From: Spirochaetota bacterium
Lineage (GTDB): Bacteria; Spirochaetota; UBA12135; COTS27
Assembly: GCA_013426755.1 (NCBI GenBank)
Contig: AP019861.1
Coordinates: forward strand, 1,600,454-1,664,453
Length of the DNA: 64,000 bases
Direction of reading: 5' to 3'
Below the pieces are notes generated by a model. The model had not been told where the DNA came from, made no database searches, and saw only the letters and a program-made list of their open reading frames with translations. How positions within the stretch are numbered: the first letter of the stretch is position 1; every line of letters begins with the position of its first letter. Of the stretch, positions 1 to 6,163 are shown in pieces. The translations under genes were made by a program, and so were the position numbers.

Positions 1-11
1 GGGGGGGGGGG
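1..11. repeat. Poly-G (coding poly-C) tract, at least 11 bases, open at window edge
   Basis: Eleven G occupy the first bases of the window. The tract sits in the leader of a lipoprotein gene, upstream of where its signal peptide would start. Runs this long are prone to slipped-strand length changes. True length is unknown. Confidence 0.7.
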
Positions 12-132
12 TAGCAGCAATGGTTAATTCCTGAACTATTCCCTCCACGTGTTCATTCCCACTTGGTGTGTTAACAGGATTGAAACGAGTTTTATTCCGT
101 TCAAATCCTAGTATTTTATGCACTGTAATCAT
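1..132 (-). CDS. GLUG lipoprotein, 5' fragment (N-terminal leader only)
   Basis: This is the first 44 codons of a third copy of the two genes that follow, cut by the window edge. The ATG at 132 is preceded on the minus strand by AAGAGGAA, a good ribosome-binding site. The encoded leader (M-I-T-V-H-K-I-L-G-F, then NTPSGNEHVEGIVQEL) matches both downstream copies. The window begins inside a run of at least 11 G on the plus strand (coding poly-C). The sibling genes have C6, or C5-T-C3, at this same point. Whether the frame reaches the signal peptide depends on the unseen tract length. An assembly break at the homopolymer is equally possible. Confidence 0.75.
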   Translation of the reverse strand, partial: MITVHKILGFERNKTRFNPVNTPSGNEHVEGIVQELTIAATPPP

Positions 133-426
133 AGGTCATTCCTCTTAAAATATTAAGCCTATTGAAAAGTGTATTGAGATTTAATTCTTAAATGATTGTG
201 CTTAATTAATAGTTGTCATTCTTTTATAATCGGTTCAATCTTAAATAATTGGACTGTATGCTATATGATAATTCATATTATTATACTGTTAAACAGTAAT
301 TTTGAGTTATAAAATTTGTGAATGCAGCTGATCTTAAGCGGAATAAAACGATATAAAGTATGATTGCTATTTAATCATACGAAGTGCGTATTAGAGTACG
401 TATATTGGAGTACGTATTATGCTTTG
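133..426. other. Intergenic region repeated three times (promoter side of leader-type lipoprotein genes)
   Basis: This AT-rich spacer carries the 5' control region of the minus-strand gene at 1-132. It is nearly identical to 2450-2750 and to 4789-5034, so the whole gene plus spacer was duplicated. On the minus strand TATAAT (280-285) abuts the palindrome at 284-298; no good -35 is visible. Short tandem copies of AGTACGTAT occur near 385-420. No open frame of note. Confidence 0.6.
284..298. promoter_or_regulatory. Operator-like palindrome TACTGTT-A-AACAGTA (copy 1)
   Basis: This is a perfect 7-1-7 inverted repeat overlapping the minus-strand -10 candidate TATAAT at 280-285, about 150 bp upstream of the start codon at 132. 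It recurs at 4960-4974 (identical) and 2632-2646 (one mismatch). The position would suit a repressor or activator site. The regulator is unknown. Confidence 0.4.
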
Positions 427-458
427 ATTTTAAAGACCTAGTTGTAGGTCTTTAAAAT
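427..458 (-). terminator. Perfect 14-bp hairpin overlapping the stop of the gene at 458-2449
   Basis: Arms 427-440 and 445-458 pair perfectly around a GTTG loop. The hairpin lies exactly at the 3' end of the minus-strand gene. No U-run follows it, so it may act as a 3' stabilising hairpin rather than a classical intrinsic terminator. The paralogous hairpin at 2751-2782 has compensated base changes. Confidence 0.55.
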
Positions 459-2449
459 TACTCTAACGTGCTAGTGCATTCAGTAGCATCGGGATTGTCC
501 TGTCGATTAGCACAGGCGACATTTATAAGCCGTGGGTATTTTCCAGTAGCAAACTTCCAGACGTTCGAATCCCATCCCACATAGACTTCATTGAGCCCAG
601 TCGTTACCGGAGCGGCTACTTGCATCTGAGCAGTCATTCTTCCCGTACCAGCATGACCTCTTGTCCGTGTAGAAGTATTTATATCCCAGTAAGAAGCTAC
701 CACATTTCCGGGCGTAAACTTTCCAACAAATCCGCCTATATCACTACCAGGGCCTACAGGATGTCCTGTAGAATAAGAGTTAGTCACCCCTCCAAATGCT
801 AAAGTACCAATTAAACCTCCATTTGATGCTAAAAGATCTGTACTCGTTACTGTACCGGTAGCGTAAGAATTAGTAACAGACCCATTTCTAGTTGGAATCT
901 GACCTACTAACCCTCCTAGGAATGTAATCCCAGTTATGGACATAGAACTATAAGAACTCATGATACTTCCACGTTGTATTATTCCAACGAGCCCACCTAC
1001 ACTTACACCTGTAAGGATACTTCCGCTGGTATAAGAATGAAGAATCGTTCCATTATCTAATAGACCTACCAATCCCCCAATATGCGTGTTCCCCGATATC
1101 TTCACAGCAATAAGGGCACAGTTTTTTATAACGCCGCTAGTCTCTACAGCGCCAAACAACCCCTCACCAAATCCATTGTTAGTCTCATTCACCACAGTGT
1201 TATTAATATACAGGTTAGCAATCGTTTTATTATTACAATTAAAATTACCCCTAAACCTATTAGTATGATTATTAGGAGACGTAGTTGTTACTTCGATCGT
1301 TGTTCCAATAGGTGTAAATCCTTTGCCACCGGTCATCATACTCACAGTTTCACTCCAAGGTGCGTTAGCATTTCCTAAGTCAATGTCTGCCGTCAGCATG
1401 TAATTATCATCGGCGTACTCAGAACCTGTAACATTGATAAGTTCGGCTATAAGATTAAGCCGTAGATCATTATCGATATTCCACGCCATCGCACTGGGCG
1501 TGAGACTCGAATCTTCGATCTGTGTCAATCCCGCCGCCGTGCATTCTTGAATAATCACAGGAAACATAAACTCATAACTCGTTCCTGCCACTGTAACTGA
1601 GATACGCTGGTTGTTCATGTTATTCGTAGAATCAACCGTCCTATCGTAATAAACATTTGCGATCCTCTCTGGATCAAGTGTGATCGCATTATCACTTACA
1701 GGACTTCCATTTGCTGCAACGTTGAGTGCTGAACGTAAATCAAACTGTTCGCACTGTTTTATCGTTATACCTGTTTCTGACGTTCGGTCTGTATCTGAAA
1801 GCATGAGACTGTTCTCTAACTTAGCATCGGTTAGTGTTACGCTTACACTTGATAATGCGAGAAAATTGACTGTTACGCGATGTGTGACAGCTTGATCGTT
1901 TGCTGTAACAATGATGTCTCCAATAACAACATTGGTTGCGTTCGTTCCTTCTGGGTTAGGAATAGTGAGTGTTGTTTTATTGACTGTATAACCGGTGGCT
2001 GCGATCGTAAGCATTCCACTATCTGCACTCGTTCCCTCAATGTTTTCAATGCCCATTATCGTGATAACGGCGCTCGTTTCTGAGACCGTTACCTCTGTTG
2101 TTATCGCTACTGCCGTACCATTAAAGGTTGATGAGAGATGTACGGGTTCTACGGGTGAAGTGTAGTTCCTAGGTGGTGGATTGTTAGTTGCTGGTGATGA
2201 AGCACTGCCTGATAATGGAGCACAACTGCTTAAACTTATTGAGAAAAAGCAGCAGAACATTAATATTAAGTGTGTGAGAAGTGAAAGCCCCTTGTTATTC
2301 CCTCTTAATTTACAAGAAAACTGGGGGGTAGCAGCAATGGTTAATTCCTGAACTATTCCCTCCACGTGTTCATTCCCACTTGGTGTGTTAACAGGATTGA
2401 AACGAGTTTTACTCCGTTCAAATCCTAGTATTTTATGCACTATAATCAT
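458..2449 (-). CDS. Leader-type GLUG-repeat surface lipoprotein, copy A
   Basis: 663 residues. The start at 2449 has an upstream AAGAAGAA ribosome-binding site. Residues 1-54 form a hydrophilic leader unusual for a lipoprotein. A signal segment (about 55-75) follows, ending in SLSSC with Cys76 the likely lipidation site. Next come a beta-rich domain (about 99-197), a Cys-bounded domain (Cys at about 232 and 302), the FNCNNKTIANLYIN segment (about 401), five GLUG repeats (about 460-585) and the SYWD tail ending in CANRQ-x(7)-C. A C6 tract (2323-2328) encodes Thr41-Pro42, between start and signal peptide, so one-base slippage would remove the lipoprotein frame. It differs from its neighbour mainly at turns between GLUG units. 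The role as adhesin or antigen is inferred. Confidence 0.88.
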   Translation of the reverse strand: MIIVHKILGFERSKTRFNPVNTPSGNEHVEGIVQELTIAATPQFSCKLRGNNKGLSLLTHLILMFCCFFSISLSSCAPLSGSASSPATNNPPPRNYTSPVEPVHLSSTFNGTAVAITTEVTVSETSAVITIMGIENIEGTSADSGMLTIAATGYTVNKTTLTIPNPEGTNATNVVIGDIIVTANDQAVTHRVTVNFLALSSVSVTLTDAKLENSLMLSDTDRTSETGITIKQCEQFDLRSALNVAANGSPVSDNAITLDPERIANVYYDRTVDSTNNMNNQRISVTVAGTSYEFMFPVIIQECTAAGLTQIEDSSLTPSAMAWNIDNDLRLNLIAELINVTGSEYADDNYMLTADIDLGNANAPWSETVSMMTGGKGFTPIGTTIEVTTTSPNNHTNRFRGNFNCNNKTIANLYINNTVVNETNNGFGEGLFGAVETSGVIKNCALIAVKISGNTHIGGLVGLLDNGTILHSYTSGSILTGVSVGGLVGIIQRGSIMSSYSSMSITGITFLGGLVGQIPTRNGSVTNSYATGTVTSTDLLASNGGLIGTLAFGGVTNSYSTGHPVGPGSDIGGFVGKFTPGNVVASYWDINTSTRTRGHAGTGRMTAQMQVAAPVTTGLNEVYVGWDSNVWKFATGKYPRLINVACANRQDNPDATECTSTLE
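2323..2328 (-). repeat. C6 tract in leader codons 41-43
   Basis: Six C on the coding strand, in frame here. The same spot is C5-T-C3 in the copy at 2782-4788 and at least C11 at the window start. A one-base change would shift the frame ahead of the signal peptide. Confidence 0.6.
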
Positions 2450-2750
2450 AGGTCATTCTTCTTGAAATATTAAGCCTATTGAGATAAGAAGTGTATTGAG
2501 ATTTAATTCTTAAATGATTGTGCTTAATTGATTGTGCTTAATTAATGGTTATTATTCTTTTTAATCGGTTCAATCTTAAATAATTGGACTGTATGCCATA
2601 TGATAATTCATATCATTATTATACTATTAAACAGTAATTTTGAGCTATAAAATTTGTGAATGCAGTTGATCTTAAGCGAAATAAAACGATATAAATCATG
2701 ATTGCTATTTAATCATACGAAGTGCGTATTAGAGTACGTATTATGCTTTG
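2450..2750. other. Second copy of the repeated intergenic region
   Basis: Nearly identical to 133-426. It carries a 15-bp direct duplication of GATTGTGCTTAATT near 2515-2545 and the palindrome at 2632-2646. It is the 5' region of the minus-strand gene 458-2449. No gene seen. Confidence 0.6.
2632..2646. promoter_or_regulatory. Operator-like palindrome, copy 2 (one mismatch)
   Basis: TACTATT-A-AACAGTA, the counterpart of 284-298, again next to a minus-strand TATAAT-like -10. Confidence 0.35.
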
Positions 2751-2782
2751 ATTTTTAAGACCTAGTTGTAGGTCTTAAAAAT
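2751..2782 (-). terminator. Perfect 14-bp hairpin overlapping the stop of the gene at 2782-4788
   Basis: Arms 2751-2764 and 2769-2782 with a GTTG loop. Compared with 427-458 the A/T part of both arms has changed together (TTTTAAAG/CTTTAAAA versus TTTTTAAG/CTTAAAAA), so pairing is preserved. Confidence 0.55.
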
Positions 2783-4788
2783 TACTCTAACGTGCTAGTG
2801 CATTCAGTAGCATCGGGATTGTCCTGTCGATTAGCACAGGCGACATTTATAAGCCGTGGGTATTTTCCATCAGCAAACTTCCAGACGCTCGATTCCCATC
2901 CCACATAGACTTCATTGAGCCCAGTCGTTACCGGAGCGGCTACTTGCATCTGAGCAGTCGTTCTTCCCGTACCAGCACGACTTAGTTGCCGTCTAGAAGT
3001 ACTTGTATCCCAATAAGAAGCTACTACAGTTCCAGGCGTAAACGCTCCAAGAAATCCGCCTGTATCAGTACCAGGACCTACAACCCGTCCCGTAGAATAA
3101 GAGTTAGTCACCGTTCCAAATGCTAAATTACCAATTAAACCTCCATTTGATGTCAAAATAACTGGACTCGTCACTGTACCGGTAGCGTAAGAATTAGTAA
3201 CAGACCCACTTCCAGTGAGAATCTGACCTACTAACCCTCCTACGTCTGTAGACGCAGTCATGGACATAGAACTATAAGAACTCATGATACTTCCACGTTG
3301 TATTATTCCAACGAGCCCACCTGCATTGTTACCCCTAAGGATACTTCCACTGGTATAAGAATGAAGAATCGTTCCATTATCTAATAGACCTACCAATCCT
3401 CCAATATGCGTGTTCCCCGATATCTTCACAGCAATAAGGGCACAGTTTTTTATAACGCCGCTAGTCTCTACAGCGCCAAACAACCCCTCACCAAATCCAT
3501 TGTTAGTCTCATTCACCACAGTGTTATTAATATACAGGTTAGCAATCGTTTTATTATTACAATTAAAATTGCCCTTAAACCTATTAGTATGATCACTAAA
3601 AGACGTAGTTGTTACTTCGATCGTTGTTCCAATAGGTGTAAATCCTTTGCCACCGGTCATCATACTCACAGTTTCACTCCAAGGTGCGTTAGCATTTCCT
3701 AAGTCAATGTCTGCCGTCAGCATGTAATTATCATCGGCGTACTCAGACCCTGTAACATTGATAAGTTCGGCTATAAGATTAAGCCGTAGATCATTATCGA
3801 TATTCCACGCCATCGCACTGGGCGTGAGACTCGAATCTTCGATCTGTGTCAATCCTGCCGCCGTGCATTCTTGAATAATCACAGGAAACATAAACTCATA
3901 ACTCGTTCCTGCCACTGTAACTAAGATACGCTGGTCGTTCGTGTTATTCGTAGAATTAACCGTTCTATCGTAATAAATATTTGGGATCGTCTCTGGATCA
4001 AGTGTGATCGCATCATCACTTACAGGACTTCCACTTGCTGTAACGTTGAGTGCTGAACGTAAATCAAACTGTTCGCACTGTTTTATCGTTATACCTGTTT
4101 CTGACGTTCGGTCTGTATCTGAAAGCATGAGACTGCCCTCTAACTTAGCATCGGTTAGTGTTACGCGTACACTTGATAATGCGAGAAAGTTGACTGTTAC
4201 GCGATGTGTGACAGCTTGATCGTTTGCTGTAATAATGATGTCTCCAATAACAACATTGGTTGCGTTAGTTCCTTCTGGGTTAGGAATAGTGAGTGTTGTT
4301 TTATTGACTGTATAACCGGTGGCTGCGATCGTAAGCATTCCACTATCTGCACTCGTTCCCTCAATGTTTTCAATGCCCATTATCGTGATAACGGCGCTCG
4401 TTTCTGAGACCGTTACTTCCGTTGTTATCGCTACTGCCGTACCATTAAAGGTTGATGAGAGATGTACGGGTTCTACGGGTGAAGTGTAGTTCCTAGGTGG
4501 TGGATTGTTAGTTGCTGGTGGATTATCCGTCGCTGATGCATTGTCTGACGATGGAGCACAACTGCTTAAACTTATTGAGAAAAAGCAGCAGAACATTAAT
4601 ATTAAGTGTGTGAGAAATGAAAGCCCCTTGTTGTCCCCTCTTAATTTACAAGAAAATTGGGAGGGGGTAGCAGCAATGGTTAATTCCTGAACTATTCCCT
4701 CCACGTGTTCATTCCCACTTGGTGTGTTAACAGGATTGAAACGAGTTTTACTCCGTTCAAATCCTAGTATTTTATGCACTGTAATCAT
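2782..4788 (-). CDS. Leader-type GLUG-repeat surface lipoprotein, copy B
   Basis: 668 residues, near-identical to its downstream neighbour over the leader, beta domains and Cys-bounded domain. The leader runs about 1-55; the lipobox is SLSSC with Cys77. The five GLUG units differ from the sister at a few clustered positions: SILRGNNAGG versus SILTGVSVGG, and SMSMTASTDV versus SMSITGITFL. There is also an extra Asn-Pro-Pro-rich stretch just after the lipobox. The leader tract reads C5-T-C3 (4659-4667), a broken homopolymer that should be more stable than C6 and encodes Pro-Ser. The start at 4788 has AAGAAGAA upstream. Confidence 0.88.
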   Translation of the reverse strand: MITVHKILGFERSKTRFNPVNTPSGNEHVEGIVQELTIAATPSQFSCKLRGDNKGLSFLTHLILMFCCFFSISLSSCAPSSDNASATDNPPATNNPPPRNYTSPVEPVHLSSTFNGTAVAITTEVTVSETSAVITIMGIENIEGTSADSGMLTIAATGYTVNKTTLTIPNPEGTNATNVVIGDIIITANDQAVTHRVTVNFLALSSVRVTLTDAKLEGSLMLSDTDRTSETGITIKQCEQFDLRSALNVTASGSPVSDDAITLDPETIPNIYYDRTVNSTNNTNDQRILVTVAGTSYEFMFPVIIQECTAAGLTQIEDSSLTPSAMAWNIDNDLRLNLIAELINVTGSEYADDNYMLTADIDLGNANAPWSETVSMMTGGKGFTPIGTTIEVTTTSFSDHTNRFKGNFNCNNKTIANLYINNTVVNETNNGFGEGLFGAVETSGVIKNCALIAVKISGNTHIGGLVGLLDNGTILHSYTSGSILRGNNAGGLVGIIQRGSIMSSYSSMSMTASTDVGGLVGQILTGSGSVTNSYATGTVTSPVILTSNGGLIGNLAFGTVTNSYSTGRVVGPGTDTGGFLGAFTPGTVVASYWDTSTSRRQLSRAGTGRTTAQMQVAAPVTTGLNEVYVGWESSVWKFADGKYPRLINVACANRQDNPDATECTSTLE

Positions 4789-4959
4789 AGGTCATTCTTC
4801 TTAAAATATTAAGCCTATTGAAAAGTGTATTGAGATAAGAAGTGTATTGAAATTTAATTCTTAAATGATTGTGCTTAATTAATGGTTATTATTCTTTTTT
4901 AATCGGTTCAGTCTTAAATAATTGGACTGTATGCTATATGATAATTCATATCATTATTA

Positions 4960-4974
4960 TACTGTTAAACAGTA
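4960..4974. promoter_or_regulatory. Operator-like palindrome, copy 3
   Basis: TACTGTT-A-AACAGTA, identical to 284-298, upstream of the minus-strand gene starting at 4788. Confidence 0.4.
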
Positions 4975-5135
4975 ATTCTGAGCTATAAAATTTGTGAATG
5001 CAATTGATCTTAAGCGGAATAAAACGATATAAATCGTGAATTAGCGTTCATTTAATCCCATTGTAAAAGAGCAGAACGTTTTACAAAAAAATAAAGACGT
5101 GATAGACTAGAATGCATGGTATTATTCATCAAGTG

Positions 5136-5141
5136 TATAAT
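5136..5141 (+). promoter_or_regulatory. Candidate -10 box for pfkB
   Basis: A perfect TATAAT lies 41 bp ahead of the ATG at 5183. No recognisable -35 lies 16-18 bp upstream, so an activator-dependent promoter or a chance match are both possible. Confidence 0.3.
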
Positions 5142-5182
5142 TTAGTACCTCTTTATAGGTTATTCTGGTTAAATTGGTTGTT

Positions 5183-6133
5183 ATGAAGATATTTTGTGTT
5201 GGACTAACGACAAAAGACAGCATCTTTTACCTTAAAAAATTTCCTGGTGGTGAAGGAAAATACTTGGCAGCAGACTTTGTCAGTTGTGGCGGCGGTCCTG
5301 CTGCGACAGCAGCAACGACGATTACAAGATTAGGTGGATCGGCGTCACTTTGGAGTCGTGTCGGTGATGATCTGATCGGGAAGGATATTATTCAGGAACT
5401 CAGTAGGTACAACGTCAATACTTCCAATGTAGAAATACTCCGTGCTACTCCCTCAACTAATGCGACCGTTATCATTGATGAAAGCGGCGAGCGAATGATT
5501 GTTTCGTACAGTGATCCTAGGCTTTATCTAAGCGAGATAGCGATACCAGAAGCCACTAGCCGCTTTATAAAAAAACACGATATGGTTTTAGTGGATACAC
5601 GGTGGGCATCGGCTGCGGCTGCGACGCTTAGATGCGCCAAAGAAGCCAATATTCCCAGTGTCCTTGACGGTGAAGTCTCAAGCAATCAATGTGTTCGCGA
5701 TTTAGCACCGTTAGCAACATACCCTGTCTTCTCCGCTCAGGGCCTCCTAGAATTCCTAAACCACCCCATAAACCAGAACGAACTGCACCTTAGCGATGAA
5801 CAACTAAAGAGTCTGCTCCACCAAGCAGAAACCCAACTCAAAAGAAATTGCTACGTCACATACGGGAGTCGTGGTGCTTTTTATTTGAAGAACAATCATC
5901 TTAAAAACGTTAAATCGTTTCGCGTCGATGTTGTTGACACACTGGGGGCTGGGGATGTTTTCCATGGCACTTTTGCGTATTATTTACTTAAAAAGTATCC
6001 TATCGAAGAAGTGTTAAGACGTTCCTGCGCAGCAGCGGCTATAAAATGCACAGCACCAGGCGGACGTGGCTGCCTACCTACCATAGCAATGCTAAATGCA
6101 TTTATGAAAACCGCTGAGGTCTTAGAACCGTAA
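5183..6133 (+). CDS. PfkB-family carbohydrate kinase
   Basis: 316 residues from the ATG at 5183; a TTG at 5174 in the same frame is possible but less likely. It should transfer phosphate from ATP to a sugar in the cytoplasm. Both PfkB signatures are clear: a glycine-rich N-terminal motif (CGGGPAATAATT, about residues 35-47) and DTLGAGDVFHG (about 252-262), whose last Asp is the catalytic base. GGRGC near the C terminus completes the nucleotide site. Length is normal. With a polyol transporter and mannitol-type dehydrogenase 14 kb away, a fructokinase role is attractive, but the sequence alone does not fix the substrate; YihV-like or KDG-kinase-like activity is also possible. It is followed at once by a lipoprotein gene on the same strand. 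Confidence 0.85.
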   Translation: MKIFCVGLTTKDSIFYLKKFPGGEGKYLAADFVSCGGGPAATAATTITRLGGSASLWSRVGDDLIGKDIIQELSRYNVNTSNVEILRATPSTNATVIIDESGERMIVSYSDPRLYLSEIAIPEATSRFIKKHDMVLVDTRWASAAAATLRCAKEANIPSVLDGEVSSNQCVRDLAPLATYPVFSAQGLLEFLNHPINQNELHLSDEQLKSLLHQAETQLKRNCYVTYGSRGAFYLKNNHLKNVKSFRVDVVDTLGAGDVFHGTFAYYLLKKYPIEEVLRRSCAAAAIKCTAPGGRGCLPTIAMLNAFMKTAEVLEP

Positions 6134-6163
6134 TAAATGTGTCCTTGCATCACTTCCGCAATC

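Larger units (their letters stand above)
4789..5182. other. Divergent intergenic region between lipoprotein copy B and pfkB
   Basis: 4789-5034 is the third copy of the duplicated spacer; homology stops abruptly near 5035, marking the duplication boundary. The rest is unique. It holds a hairpin with 8-bp arms (TTGTAAAA / TTTTACAA, 5061-5086) and a plus-strand TATAAT at 5136-5141 ahead of pfkB. Confidence 0.6.

Noticed and set aside
1..11. Poly-G as certain proof of phase variation
   Set aside because: The window starts inside the tract, so an assembly break or low-quality end cannot be excluded; the case rests on the complete tracts at 2323 and 61675.
562..578. GTTCGAATCCC, the typical T-loop of a tRNA
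   Set aside because: It lies in the conserved WDSNVWKF codons of a lipoprotein, no cloverleaf forms around it, and the paralogous position (GCTCGATTCCC near 2888) breaks the motif.
1082..1378. Conserved antisense reading frames in the duplicated lipoproteins (also 3406-3702)
   Set aside because: Conservation follows from the near-identical sense genes; no start signals or independent constraint.
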